This document shows, in pieces, positions 1 to 9,019 of a DNA stretch of 64,000 nucleotides (its first letter is position 1; each line of letters opens with the position of its first letter). A program made the position numbers and the translations under genes. The notes below the pieces were generated by a model that did no database searches, was not told the origin of the DNA, and saw only the letters and a program-made list of their open reading frames with translations. Source of the DNA: Granulicella sp. S156 (GTDB lineage Bacteria; Acidobacteriota; Terriglobia; Terriglobales; Acidobacteriaceae). The stretch spans positions 733,851 to 797,850 of the forward strand of contig NZ_LMUH01000026.1 of assembly GCF_009766105.1 (NCBI RefSeq), in the 5' to 3' direction.

Positions 1-633
1 CTCTGGGTAGGCCGCATCCTCGACCTGCTCACAGCCTTCGTGCTCTGTATCTACTTCATGCTCGAAGGCGAATATGCCTACTTCTACTTCCTCTCCCTCT
101 TCCAAGCGAACGAGCGTGCGCGGCTGGCCAGAACACTGATCACCGCCGAACACCGCATGAGCGGTTGGCTGCTGGGACAAGCCTCCCTCATGCTGATCCT
201 CGGCGTCGTCAGCACCACGGTCTTCGGTATCCTGCACGTGCGCTACTTCGTTCTGCTGGGCGTCCTGATGGGGCTCTTCAACATCATCCCCGTCGCCGGT
301 GGCGTCATCACGATCCTGATGGTGGCAGGCGTAGCCGCGCTTGATTCCTGGTCGAAGATGTTGGGTGTCTTCATCTTCTACGCCATCTACGTGCAGCTCG
401 AAAATGGCTTCCTGACGCCGCGCATCATGAAAACCAGCGTGAACCTGATGGGACTCTCGGTGCTGGTCGCCTTGCTGGCCGGCACGGCACTAGCCGGAAT
501 CCCCGGCGCCCTCGTCTCCGTACCGACCGCCGCCCTCATTGCGGTGTTGATGGACGAGTACTTCGTCAAAGCGGACGGAGAGCAGATGGCCCGCGAAGCC
601 GAGGCCAACGAAAAGACTGCAGCAAAGGCCTGA
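1..633 (+). CDS. AI-2E family transporter, 3' part (5' end outside window)
   Basis: The reading frame is open from base 1, so the gene begins before the window; the first in-window start-like codon (GTG at 40) is probably internal. About 210 residues are visible. They form several hydrophobic segments, including the glycine-rich stretch GVLMGLFNIIPVAGG and a following EN-GFLTPRIMK block that is typical of the C-terminal half of AI-2E/PerM-type membrane proteins (PF01594). These are inner-membrane permeases with about eight membrane spans; substrates are known for very few. The protein ends in a charged tail rich in Glu, Ala and Lys. Substrate cannot be read from the sequence. Confidence 0.8.
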   Translation, partial: LWVGRILDLLTAFVLCIYFMLEGEYAYFYFLSLFQANERARLARTLITAEHRMSGWLLGQASLMLILGVVSTTVFGILHVRYFVLLGVLMGLFNIIPVAGGVITILMVAGVAALDSWSKMLGVFIFYAIYVQLENGFLTPRIMKTSVNLMGLSVLVALLAGTALAGIPGALVSVPTAALIAVLMDEYFVKADGEQMAREAEANEKTAAKA

Positions 634-1017
634 TTTCTGCCTGCTCTCCTGACCTCTTGCCGGATGCTTTTTGGGGCAGCTCAACAAAGGGAAATTTATG
701 TGCGCTAAAGATGACGGGATCGCCTGGCTATAGCACCCTGCAAACATAAATAGCTCTGCTCCTTGTCAGCGGCACTCTCTGCTCACATTAAAATCTCACC
801 CCCCCTGGCGCACGTTTTTTCCTGATTTGACGATGCTTCTCCGGCGAATCCGGAACTTCACAGACGCGATTACGCGAAAATCCGACATCGCCATATTTTC
901 CTTGACATCATTGGCGTGAGGGGCGAATACTTTCCGGCATTGAATTAATGTCTCTATTGAATATCAGCTGCTTAGTCGAGAGACTATTCAACCTGAATCG
1001 CTACCAGGGAGATCAAA
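634..1017. other. gene-free stretch before a lectin-type secreted protein
   Basis: No convincing gene on either strand. The minus-strand frame at 490-747 overlaps the transporter and has no ribosome-binding site or recognisable content. The segment is locally AT-richer around 890-1000, which would suit a promoter for the downstream gene, but I could not pin down a convincing -35/-10 pair. Confidence 0.4.
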
Positions 1018-1167
1018 ATGCTCCGAAGTTTCGGCCATGCTAAGCCGTTACTATCTGCAACGATTTCCTTGAGAAATAGCAGTCCAGTGGACAAGCCTCC
1101 GCGGGCTGCTTGCCGCAGATTCGATATCTGCAGCTCGCCCTGCGAACCTACCCATCACAGACGTTAA
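1018..1167 (+). CDS. possible small ORF, 49 aa
   Basis: ATG at 1018 is preceded by AGGGAG at 1006-1011 with a 6-nt gap, a good ribosome-binding site. The frame runs 49 codons to TAA at 1165-1167, 17 bases before the ATG of the secreted lectin protein. The peptide starts MLRSFGHAKPLLSATISL and has a Cys/Arg/Pro-rich second half; it has no membrane segment or motif I recognise. It could be a short leader peptide or an accidental frame. Codon use is not clearly coding. Confidence 0.25.
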   Translation: MLRSFGHAKPLLSATISLRNSSPVDKPPRAACRRFDICSSPCEPTHHRR

Positions 1168-1184
1168 CTGTTCGAGGAGTTAGT

Positions 1185-2765
1185 ATGTCTTTTCGAGTCA
1201 AGCCGTTCAAGGCATGCATATTCTCATGCATGAAGTTCCTGGCAGCAGCGTCCTTGCTGACTGCGCCAACCGTCTTGTTGTCACAAGCTGCAACGGGAAC
1301 ACCGCTACCGAACAGCTCCCAATATTTCAGAGTCGTCCGCCTCGAACATGGGTCGCAGAACGGAACCCTTGTGGCCAGCAATGGCCAAACGGGGAACATC
1401 TTCCAAAGCACCAACAATGGCGGGAGCTGGACGCAGGTGGCCACCGTTTCCGGACCCTCCGGCGCCACTCTGAATGGCGGTGCAACGCTGTTCGAGATGC
1501 CCCAGACCGTCGGCAGTCTAGCCGCTGGCACATTGCTGTATGCGACTACCTACACCGAGGGTTCCCAAAGGGCCATCGAAATGTACGTCAGTACTAATGA
1601 AGGCAGCACTTGGACCTATTGGCAGCAGTTGCTCATCGGCGGAAACCTTAACCAGGGATTGTGGGAGCCGGAGTTTGAAATTGCCAGCGATGGTGGACTG
1701 GTTGTGTTCTGGTCGGACGAGACCGATCCTTGCTGTAGCCAGAAGCTTGCGCAGATGCGCACCTACAACGGCACTTCGTGGCAGGATCAGCAGAATACTG
1801 TGGCCAGCTCCATCCAAGCCGATCGACCAGGCATGGCAGTGGTAACGAAACTTCCCGGCGGGACCTATTTCATGACCTATGAAGATTGTGGCCCGGCGGC
1901 TTGTACGGTCTTCTATCGCACCTCGACCGACGGGTGGAACTGGGGCACCTCCTCGAATATGGGGACCAAGCTGCAAACGCCCAGCGGACAATACTTCGAA
2001 CATACACCCACCAATACGTGGAGCCCGTCGGTGCTTTCGAGCAACGGCGCGATCCTGGTGGTTGGGCAATTGTTCCTCGCATCCAATGGCACTGTCGATC
2101 CCCAGAATGGAGAAGTTATTCTGGAAAACCTCAGCTCCGACGGCAACTCCGGTAGTTGGTTTCCCATCAGCGCGCCGGTTCAGGTTCCCAACGCCTACGA
2201 TAACTTCTGCCCCAATTACTCTTCGGCGCTCTTGCCGGCCACCGACGGATCGAGCATTCTCGAGGTGACCTCCGCGTACAACAGCAGCGGTAATTGCGAG
2301 GGCTACTTTGCGACCGAAACCTGGAACAATCTGCCTGCGGACGGCTCGACACACGCCCTCAGGAATGTGGCATCGAACGGCCTTTGCGTCGATGACTACG
2401 GTTGGGGAACAGCGAATGACACAGAGGCCGATCTCTGGAGCTGCACGGGCTCGATCATTCAGGAATGGACGGTCCATAGCCAGGGGAGCGGTTATTTCAG
2501 CCTTTCCAACGCGGACACCGGCTTGTGCCTGGATAACACCGGCGGACTTTCGACTCCACAAAATCCGACAACGCTCTGGGGATGCGCCAACAATAGCAAC
2601 CAAAACTGGCTATTCATGGACCGAGGCAATGCGGTGTATCAGTTGATGAATCAATCTTCGGGCACATTAATGCTTGACGATTGGGAGGCATCGACCACCC
2701 CCGGAACTCAACTCGAAGTTTTCACCAGTAACGGTTCGCCCGCACAGCAATACGTATTGCAATAG
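1185..2765 (+). CDS. secreted Asp-box (BNR) protein with C-terminal ricin-type lectin domain
   Basis: The start at ATG 1185 is chosen because GAGGAG lies at 1174-1179, giving 526 residues; an upstream in-frame start at 1110 has no such site. Residues 1-40 look like a Sec signal peptide (basic N-terminus, then FLAAASLLTAPTVLLSQA). The middle resembles the sialidase/BNR beta-propeller fold, with Asp-box-like motifs STNNGGSWTQV and STNEGSTWTYW. The last roughly 110 residues form a ricin B-type beta-trefoil, with two QxW signatures (IQEW, NQNW) and Cys-Asp pairs (GLCVDD, GLCLDN). Likely role: binding or cleaving glycans outside the cell. Catalytic sialidase residues were not identified, so enzyme activity is uncertain. 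Confidence 0.75.
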   Translation: MSFRVKPFKACIFSCMKFLAAASLLTAPTVLLSQAATGTPLPNSSQYFRVVRLEHGSQNGTLVASNGQTGNIFQSTNNGGSWTQVATVSGPSGATLNGGATLFEMPQTVGSLAAGTLLYATTYTEGSQRAIEMYVSTNEGSTWTYWQQLLIGGNLNQGLWEPEFEIASDGGLVVFWSDETDPCCSQKLAQMRTYNGTSWQDQQNTVASSIQADRPGMAVVTKLPGGTYFMTYEDCGPAACTVFYRTSTDGWNWGTSSNMGTKLQTPSGQYFEHTPTNTWSPSVLSSNGAILVVGQLFLASNGTVDPQNGEVILENLSSDGNSGSWFPISAPVQVPNAYDNFCPNYSSALLPATDGSSILEVTSAYNSSGNCEGYFATETWNNLPADGSTHALRNVASNGLCVDDYGWGTANDTEADLWSCTGSIIQEWTVHSQGSGYFSLSNADTGLCLDNTGGLSTPQNPTTLWGCANNSNQNWLFMDRGNAVYQLMNQSSGTLMLDDWEASTTPGTQLEVFTSNGSPAQQYVLQ

Positions 2766-3317
2766 CGCATCGCGATCGAACTCAGGAAGATGCCTTGTGC
2801 ATGCAGCAGTCCAATCCTGGCGAGGGCGTTGGCAATTGCCGACGCCCTCGCCAGGATTGGAATCACGCCACGGAACTGCACATCGTGCCTACGGCTCTGC
2901 GGACTGATTGATGCAGATCTCCTACTGCGACCGCAAGTATAGGCAACGAATATAGCCACTTGCTAGCAAGACTTTGTCGCAATACAGTGATGTTGCGATT
3001 CTTGCGCTGACGGCGAGGAGCTTGACATCGGTGAGGCAGCAGTTGGCGGGGTGCCAATCCGATGCTCACAAGATATCTTCCAAGGACAGTTGATCTGTCC
3101 CAACGCCTGCCATAGTCCCCAGCAGAGACATTTTGGCGACAAACAACTGACATAAATGCGGCAACCGTGCGGCCCTGTTCAAAGTAAAACTGTATTTGTC
3201 TTGCAACTCTGCACAAGGCCCGGTCGCGGAGCTCTCGTCAGGGTTTACCTATGCCCTTGATACGGTCACAATCTGGCTCCTCTCGACTCGTGGTTCCTTG
3301 GAATCGAATGAAGACTC
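2766..3317. other. gene-free stretch with a strong palindrome
   Basis: The 550-base spacer between the secreted lectin protein and the polymerase gene holds a near-perfect 50-base palindrome (2811-2860). Frames on the minus strand here (2708-2959, 2863-3216) look random, with no ribosome-binding site or domain. A weaker inverted pair (CGCAA/TTGCG) lies near 2977-2997. Confidence 0.5.
2811..2860. repeat. 50-bp near-perfect palindrome (19-bp perfect arms)
   Basis: Arms 2811-2829 and 2842-2860 are exact reverse complements. The 12-base centre, T-GGCAATTGCC-G, is itself palindromic apart from its outer T/G pair (a U-G wobble in RNA). The whole element can fold into one continuous hairpin. It starts 45 bases after the stop of the lectin gene, but no T-run follows on either strand, so it is not a standard intrinsic terminator. 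Confidence 0.85.
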
Positions 3318-4598
3318 TTGAACGCTAGCGCACAAACCTTCGAAGTGAACAGCACGGCAGCTCAACCGGCTACGTTGCTTCCGGCTGTGATCGGATTCTT
3401 TTTCTCCTTTCGCATCTTCATCATGCCCCTGACAGTACTTATCCTGCAGGCCGATCCGCAGGTAGGCGTGGGGCTGAGCCTCGCACTTAACTTCCTGCTG
3501 CTGGCGATCGTCATGTTTCACTCGTTCGGCCATGCTCCAAGAACCCTGGGCTCCGTATTGCGCTTACCCTGCCTCTTCTGGGTGCTGCTTTTTCTTGGGT
3601 TCTCTGGCTGCAGTCTGATCTGGAGTGTTACAGCCTCTCTACCCGCGGCCGTGGCTTTCTGGTGTGGGATGGCTGCGGATGTGGCAATGGTCATCCTGCT
3701 GCTTCGCACTGGGCTTACCGTCGAGACATCTTCCAGCCTGATGAAGGGGTTTGTCTATGGAGCCTGTGGCATCGCTCTGGTCGCGTGGATTATGCCGGCG
3801 CAATCGGACCTTCGCCTCGGCGACGAAGAGTTCTTAGGACCCAATGCGATTGGCTATGCCTGTGCCTTTGCCGTCTTTCTCGCTGAGTACCTGATGCTGG
3901 TTCGGCGAGATCAAAAGCGCTGGAAATATTCTGCGCTCTTCCTCGCTGTTACTCTTCTCCGCAGCCTCAGCAAGACCTCGATCATTGCCTTTCTAGCAGG
4001 TCAGGCTCTTATATTGTTTCTCAATAAATCGATAAGCCGAAAAACGAAGATACAGCTGGTCCTCGGCTTGATCCTTGTCATCGCGCTCTTCTGGGGTTTG
4101 TTGGCGTCTTATTACACTGTCTATACCGACACAGGTGATTCGGCAGAATCGCTCACAGGCAGAGCTGGAATATGGGCCTATATTTTTAGCGAAGCCATTG
4201 AACGTCCTTGGATCGGACATGGATTTCACTCTGTCTGGAAGGTAATACCACCCTTCTACAGAGACCATTTTGAAGCTCGACACGCGCACAACGAACTACT
4301 GCAACAGTTCTATGCCTATGGAGTAACAGGCATAGTGATGCTGGTCGGCCTCTACAGTAGTTTCCATCGCCAGATCAGAAAGCTCCCCAGATCTCCATTG
4401 AGGGCAATCCTGCTCGGGCTTTTACTCTTCGTGCTTGTGCGAGGAGTTGCCGATACAGAGGTCTTCGATCTCTCCCTTCCGTTATGGGCGATTGTCATGT
4501 TCTCCGCCATTATTTCGGAAGTTGTTTCTACTTCTTCTAGTCCGTCCGACCTCTCCAGTTCACCGCTTGCCGGTTGGCAGCCTTCGTCCAGCAGCTGA
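3318..4598 (+). CDS. O-antigen ligase/polymerase-like membrane protein
   Basis: 426 residues with about ten hydrophobic membrane segments. The loop before the last segments contains SLTGRAGIWAYIF and then RPWIGHGFHSVW, with HAHNELLQ following. This is the arrangement of the Wzy/WaaL/ExoQ family (PF04932), where Arg and His in the large periplasmic loop take part in glycan transfer. Likely role: polymerising or ligating a surface polysaccharide at the inner membrane. The start is TTG at 3318, the only reasonable one upstream of the first membrane segment, but it lacks a strong ribosome-binding site. It lies 26 bases before an acyltransferase gene, probably in one operon for exopolysaccharide or O-antigen. 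Confidence 0.82.
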   Translation: MNASAQTFEVNSTAAQPATLLPAVIGFFFSFRIFIMPLTVLILQADPQVGVGLSLALNFLLLAIVMFHSFGHAPRTLGSVLRLPCLFWVLLFLGFSGCSLIWSVTASLPAAVAFWCGMAADVAMVILLLRTGLTVETSSSLMKGFVYGACGIALVAWIMPAQSDLRLGDEEFLGPNAIGYACAFAVFLAEYLMLVRRDQKRWKYSALFLAVTLLRSLSKTSIIAFLAGQALILFLNKSISRKTKIQLVLGLILVIALFWGLLASYYTVYTDTGDSAESLTGRAGIWAYIFSEAIERPWIGHGFHSVWKVIPPFYRDHFEARHAHNELLQQFYAYGVTGIVMLVGLYSSFHRQIRKLPRSPLRAILLGLLLFVLVRGVADTEVFDLSLPLWAIVMFSAIISEVVSTSSSPSDLSSSPLAGWQPSSSS

Positions 4599-4624
4599 AG
4601 TGATCAGGGTAGAAATAAAATCTT

Positions 4625-5806
4625 ATGCCGAATAAGGAATTGAACCTCAATACGGGAGACACCGCCGTTAGTTCCGTTCACCTGAACGCGATGCGCGGAG
4701 GCGCTGCGCTTGTCGTGCTTCTAGGGCACACTCGCGGCCTTTTTTTCTCCTCGTTGACCGAAACACAGGCCGGTACTACCTCGATCTCGCGGATCTTGAT
4801 CGGGGATGAAGCTGTGATGGTTTTTTTCGTCCTGAGCGGTTATCTAGTTGGGGGAGGAGTCATCAAGGCGCTAAGACAGGGCACCTGGTCGTGGAGGAGT
4901 TACCTTATCAAGCGACTCACTCGCCTCTGGATAGTGTTGATTCCTGCACTCCTACTGGGCACTGCATTGGACTATGTGGGTTTGCATTTTTTCACAGCGC
5001 CGACAGCCATCTATGCCGGACCGCCCCAACAGTCCGAGGTTCGCGATGTCTCGAGGAAGCTTTCACTTCCAGTGATTGCGGGAAATGCGGTCTTCCTCCA
5101 ATCCATTCTAGTCAGCACGGCAGGGACAAACAACTCGCTCTGGAGCCTTGCAAATGAGTTTTGGTATTACATCGCTTTCCCCGCGCTTCTACTCGCACTG
5201 AGGAAAAAACAGAAATCATGGTTGCGATGTGGCTATCTATTGGCCGTTTTGGCTATCGCGCTCTTCGTTGGCAAGAGCATTAGTATGCTCTTCTTCATAT
5301 GGGGGCTGGGAGCCCTCCTGGCTACGGTGCCGCTTTTGGCTCCTCGAGGAACTGCGAAGATTATCTCTGGCTGCCTTCTTCTCTCGTTGCCCTTTTTGTT
5401 CGTGGTGATCCGGCGCCTCTCGCTGCCAAAGTATGAGGCAGAGTGGATTGTGGCGCTTTCTTTTGCTGTTGCCCTTTATTTCGTCCTTCATCGAACCGAG
5501 AAAGCGCGGAGGGGGCTATATCAAAGCCTCGCGAGCTTTTTTTCTCGGACATCATACACACTCTATTTGGTTCATCTTCCCCTGGCGGTGCTCCTGTGTG
5601 CCTGCATCAACACTCCATGGCATCAATGGGCTAAGTCGCCCAGGGGCGTCACCATTTATTTGCTACTGAATGCGAGTCTGGTATTGGTCTCATACCTCTT
5701 CTACCTAGCTTTTGAAGCGAACACCGACAAGGTGAGACACGCCCTGTTGCATTACACGATAAGGGCAAAGCATCCTTCCACCCAGCGATCTGGAATCGGT
5801 TTATAA
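4625..5806 (+). CDS. acyltransferase 3 family membrane protein
   Basis: 393 residues. The N-terminus has the pattern of acyltransferase-3 proteins (PF01757): LNAMRGGAALVVLLGHTRG, with the catalytic-type His in the first membrane segment, then EAVMVFFVLSGYLVGGG and an Arg-rich YLIKRLTRLW block. About ten membrane segments follow, including NSLWSLANEFWYY. Members transfer acetyl or other acyl groups to sugars of surface polysaccharides. The gene follows the O-antigen-ligase-like gene by 26 bases on the same strand, so it may decorate the same glycan. ATG at 4625 is the start; the ribosome-binding site is weak. Confidence 0.85.
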   Translation: MPNKELNLNTGDTAVSSVHLNAMRGGAALVVLLGHTRGLFFSSLTETQAGTTSISRILIGDEAVMVFFVLSGYLVGGGVIKALRQGTWSWRSYLIKRLTRLWIVLIPALLLGTALDYVGLHFFTAPTAIYAGPPQQSEVRDVSRKLSLPVIAGNAVFLQSILVSTAGTNNSLWSLANEFWYYIAFPALLLALRKKQKSWLRCGYLLAVLAIALFVGKSISMLFFIWGLGALLATVPLLAPRGTAKIISGCLLLSLPFLFVVIRRLSLPKYEAEWIVALSFAVALYFVLHRTEKARRGLYQSLASFFSRTSYTLYLVHLPLAVLLCACINTPWHQWAKSPRGVTIYLLLNASLVLVSYLFYLAFEANTDKVRHALLHYTIRAKHPSTQRSGIGL

Positions 5807-6026
5807 CAAAGAGTGGCTGGAGAGGATGACGGGGACAGCTTGACTGGCGTCTCAGGCGATCGCAATCTGGCTGCGCCAGAGCCATAACCGCTTTGCCGAC
5901 GCCATATAAGGGGTGCCGGGGCCGGATTTCACCCAAAACAGCTTGAACTGCACGGACGCTTCTATGTAACCTGAAATAGAGGACTTCCCGTAACCTGCAA
6001 GCTATCTCTTCCTCGTCCTTATCTAT

Positions 6027-6608
6027 ATGCAGTTAGCTCTCGATGCAACCTTGACCAACGTGCAGACCTCCGAGCGGAGCAGTTCGGAGCTTGAGGATAT
6101 TGACGCGCTGGTGCGGACCTATCGTCCACGGCTGTTGCGCTTCGTCACCTTCTCCATCGGCGACGCGGATCTGGCGGAGTCCATCACGCAGGACTGCTTT
6201 CTCAAGGCCTACAACGGACGCGCCAGCTTTCGCGGCGACTGTGCCGTCAATACCTGGCTGACGAGCATCGCCATGAACCTCATCCGCGACCAGCAGCGGC
6301 TGCAGAAGTTCCGCTTCTGGCGACAGGCGCGAGCAACCGCGATCGATGTCAATGAAGCCGCGAACTTCCTGCCCAGCAAAGAGTGCTCCGCCGAATCCCG
6401 TGTCCTGATCAAGGAACAGACCAAACACGTGCAGGCCGCACTCGCCAACCTCTCTGTCAATCAGCGCAGCATCTTTCTCATGCGCTTTGGCCAGGACATG
6501 GAGCTTGCCGAGATCGCCGCAGCCATCCACATGCCGCTCAACACGGTTAAAACGCATCTCCACCGCGCGCTGAAATCGGTGCGCGCCCAGGTAGGAGGCA
6601 TACGATGA
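6027..6608 (+). CDS. ECF-type RNA polymerase sigma factor
   Basis: 193 residues with the two-domain ECF layout. Sigma region 2 spans about residues 25-95 (YRPRLLRFVTFSIGDADLAESITQDCFLKAY, then WLTSIAMNLIRDQQR). Region 4 spans about 135-190 (LANLSVNQRSIFLMRFGQDMELAEIAA with the helix-turn-helix MPLNTVKTHLHRALKSVR). It would direct RNA polymerase to an envelope- or stress-response regulon. Its stop codon overlaps the ATG of the next gene, which encodes a zinc-binding anti-sigma factor, so the two are translationally coupled. The regulon cannot be read from this window. Confidence 0.9.
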   Translation: MQLALDATLTNVQTSERSSSELEDIDALVRTYRPRLLRFVTFSIGDADLAESITQDCFLKAYNGRASFRGDCAVNTWLTSIAMNLIRDQQRLQKFRFWRQARATAIDVNEAANFLPSKECSAESRVLIKEQTKHVQAALANLSVNQRSIFLMRFGQDMELAEIAAAIHMPLNTVKTHLHRALKSVRAQVGGIR

Positions 6609-7222
6609 AGTCCAGCATCCATCTCGTCCATCTCTCCGACGACCAGATCCTTAACACTCTTTCTGGAGACGTCTCAGCCGGAGTCGCAGCCCACCTCGCG
6701 AATTGCAGCATCTGCTCTCGCCGAGTCGCCGAGGCGGAAGCACCCATCGCCAGCTTCAAGGCCGTGACCCTCGCCTGGAGCGAGCGCCGCTCGGCCACGC
6801 TTCCCCTGCAGCCTCCTGCCGCGCCTCCCCTGGCCTGGCACCGCCGCGCGGTCATGGCCGCAACCGCGACGGCAGCTCTGTTGGTTGGCATCTCCGTGCC
6901 ATTGGTCAGAAACGAAGCACCCTCGGCACCAGTGGTAACCTCCCCAGCGACGGCTACGCCGTCGTCGACGGCAGAAGTCGCAACAGTTTCAACTCCAGCG
7001 CTGACGGCCGCCATGCAGCATAAGATCCCTGAAGCACCGGCTGCTGTAGAAACTGCACAGACCAAACCGCAGGATGAACAGATTGCTCGTGACAACCAGA
7101 TGTTGCAGAACATCGACCGCGCTCTGGACAACTCCGTGGAATCGCCTGCAGACACCTACGAGCTCCAGCCCATCAGCAGCCAGGGTCCGGCTCGCGAACG
7201 TGCCAAAACTTTAGAGAACTAA
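6605..7222 (+). CDS. anti-sigma factor with ZAS-type zinc-binding site
   Basis: 205 residues, starting at an ATGA overlap with the sigma-factor stop. Residues about 28-40 contain AHLANCSICSRRV, the H-x3-C-x2-C part of a zinc-binding anti-sigma (ZAS/zf-HC2) domain. One membrane segment follows near residues 80-100 (AVMAATATAALLVGISVPLV), then an Ala/Thr/Pro-rich periplasmic tail. By family knowledge the cytoplasmic domain would hold the sigma factor inactive until a periplasmic or redox signal releases it. Confidence 0.82.
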   Translation: MKSSIHLVHLSDDQILNTLSGDVSAGVAAHLANCSICSRRVAEAEAPIASFKAVTLAWSERRSATLPLQPPAAPPLAWHRRAVMAATATAALLVGISVPLVRNEAPSAPVVTSPATATPSSTAEVATVSTPALTAAMQHKIPEAPAAVETAQTKPQDEQIARDNQMLQNIDRALDNSVESPADTYELQPISSQGPARERAKTLEN

Positions 7223-7232
7223 GGAATCGCTC

Positions 7233-7760
7233 GTGACCTCGCTCCGCCATCTTCGGCCTCTCCTGTTCGGTGGCCTCTTGCTGCTTGGCGCCTCGCTGGC
7301 GCACGCGCAGGGCCGGGGCGGCGGCCGTGGCGGAATGGGAGGAGGAGAAGGCGGCTTCCGCATGGGAGACCACGATCTTGGCGGGCCTAACGCCGCCAGC
7401 CAACCGGTGCACAACGGGCCGATGTTCGCCCCATCCTTGCGCTTCTGGAACGACAAGAAGACCGTCAAAAGCTTGAACCTGCGTCCGGATCAGCAGAAGC
7501 GGATGGATGACCTCTTCAACTCCAGCAAAGACAACCTGGTATCTCTCTATGACAATCTGCAGCACGAGCAGCTTCGCTATAACTCGATGTCCCGCGAAGA
7601 CATGCAGGACGAGGGCAAGGTCTTTGCCCAGATCGATCGTGTAAGCCAGGCGCGCGCTGACCTGGAAAAGGCCAGGGCCCACCTCTTTCTACAGATTCGC
7701 AAGGAGATGGACCCTCCGCAACTCGAAGAGTTGGACCGCGAGACAGCCAGCTCGCACTGA
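7233..7760 (+). CDS. Spy/CpxP-like periplasmic protein with Gly/Arg-rich N-terminal region
   Basis: 175 residues from GTG at 7233, with AAGGAA at 7221-7226 as ribosome-binding site. A clear signal peptide (LLFGGLLLLGASLAHAQ) is followed by a low-complexity Gly/Arg/Met segment (residues about 26-47). The rest is predicted helical, resembling the Spy/CpxP/heavy-metal-sensor group (LNLRPDQQKRMDDLF then long amphipathic helices). It lies 10 bases after the anti-sigma gene. It is the likely periplasmic partner or target of this sigma/anti-sigma pair, perhaps a chaperone or signal reader. Confidence 0.7.
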   Translation: MTSLRHLRPLLFGGLLLLGASLAHAQGRGGGRGGMGGGEGGFRMGDHDLGGPNAASQPVHNGPMFAPSLRFWNDKKTVKSLNLRPDQQKRMDDLFNSSKDNLVSLYDNLQHEQLRYNSMSREDMQDEGKVFAQIDRVSQARADLEKARAHLFLQIRKEMDPPQLEELDRETASSH

Positions 7761-7764
7761 GCGT

Positions 7765-8898
7765 CTACAGATTTCCGCGGCTGGCCTGTTCACGTTCAAT
7801 CGCCTCAAACAAAGCCTTGAAGTTGCCCTTTCCGAAGCTGCGGCTGCCTTTGCGCTGGATGATCTCGTAGAACAGCGTGGGCCGGTCCTCGACCGGGCGC
7901 GTAAAGATCTGCAGCATGTAGCCCTCGTTGTCGCGGTCCACCAGAATTCCCAGCCTCTCCAGCTCATCGATCGGCTCATCAATCGTACCGACGCGCCCCT
8001 GCAACTCCGTGTAGTACGTGTGCGGAACAGTGAGAAACTCCACGCCCTGCTGCTTCATTCGTGAGACCGTGTCGAGAATGTCGTTGGTCGCAAGTGCAAT
8101 GTGCTGCACACCCGGGCCTCCGTAGAAGTCGAGATACTCTTCAATCTGTGACTTCCGCTTACCTTCGGCGGGCTCATTGATGGGGAACTTCACATAGCCG
8201 TTGCCATTAGCCATCACCTTGGACATCAGCGCCGAGTACTCCGTCGAGATATCGCTGTCATCGAAGTGTTGATAGAGCCCGAAGCCCATTACATCTTCAT
8301 AAAACTTCACCCACTCGTTCATCGCATTCCAGCCGACGTTGCCCACGCAGTGGTCGATGTGCAGCAGCCCTACCGGCCGCGCGACGAGGTCGTCAGCGAC
8401 TGCGCGATAGCCGGGAAGAAATGGCCCGTTGTAGTCGCCACGCTCGACGAAGCTGTGCAGCGTGTCGCCATAGGCAGCGATGCTCGCCACGACCGCGCGA
8501 CCATGCTCATCCTCCAGCACGCGCGGCTCTTCGACGCTACGCCCACCGCGCTTCGTCGTCTCCTCCCACGACTTGCGAGCGTCATCGACCCACAGCGCAA
8601 TCGAACGCACGCCATCACCATGCTTCGCGATATGCACCGCAATGTCGGTGTCGGGACGCAGCGGCGTCGTCAGCACAAAACGCACCTTGCCCTGCTGCAG
8701 CACATACGACGCGCGATCGCGGCGGCCAGTCTCCGGCCCTGCATAGGCAACGAGTTTCATCCCAAACGCCGCGCGATAAAAATACGCCGCCTGCCGCGCA
8801 TTGCCGACATAGAACTCGACGTGGTCAGTGCCGCGCAAGGGCAGAAAGTCTTCGTGCTGCTGAGTGGTTCCGGGGACTGGGGCGAGGGTAGTGCTCAT
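7765..8898 (-). CDS. hppD: 4-hydroxyphenylpyruvate dioxygenase
   Basis: 377 residues from ATG at 8898, chosen because GGAGAAGGAA lies just upstream; an earlier in-frame start at 8952 adds 18 unlikely residues. The enzyme converts 4-hydroxyphenylpyruvate to homogentisate in tyrosine breakdown, using non-haem iron. The iron ligands fit the family: His183 in LHIDHCVGNV, His266 in GVQHIALATND and Glu345 in LFYEIIQRKG. Two VOC-type halves are visible. The pathway's last enzyme, fumarylacetoacetase, is about 3 kb away on the same strand, but homogentisate dioxygenase is not in the window. The gene ends 4 bases from the convergent Spy-like gene. Confidence 0.95.
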   Translation of the reverse strand: MSTTLAPVPGTTQQHEDFLPLRGTDHVEFYVGNARQAAYFYRAAFGMKLVAYAGPETGRRDRASYVLQQGKVRFVLTTPLRPDTDIAVHIAKHGDGVRSIALWVDDARKSWEETTKRGGRSVEEPRVLEDEHGRAVVASIAAYGDTLHSFVERGDYNGPFLPGYRAVADDLVARPVGLLHIDHCVGNVGWNAMNEWVKFYEDVMGFGLYQHFDDSDISTEYSALMSKVMANGNGYVKFPINEPAEGKRKSQIEEYLDFYGGPGVQHIALATNDILDTVSRMKQQGVEFLTVPHTYYTELQGRVGTIDEPIDELERLGILVDRDNEGYMLQIFTRPVEDRPTLFYEIIQRKGSRSFGKGNFKALFEAIEREQASRGNL

Positions 8899-9019
8899 AG
8901 GGTTCCTTCTCCGTGGTGCACTGGCATGCTGGTTAAGATGCAGCCGACGCAACAGGTGAGGATATGACAGCCGGGGGGACTCTGGCTAGCCCAGTTGTGT
9001 GAATCCCGGCTGTGTGAAT

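Noticed and set aside
1518-2603. Open frame of 361 codons antisense to the lectin protein
   Set aside because: Shadow frame of a real gene; no family features, start or ribosome-binding site.
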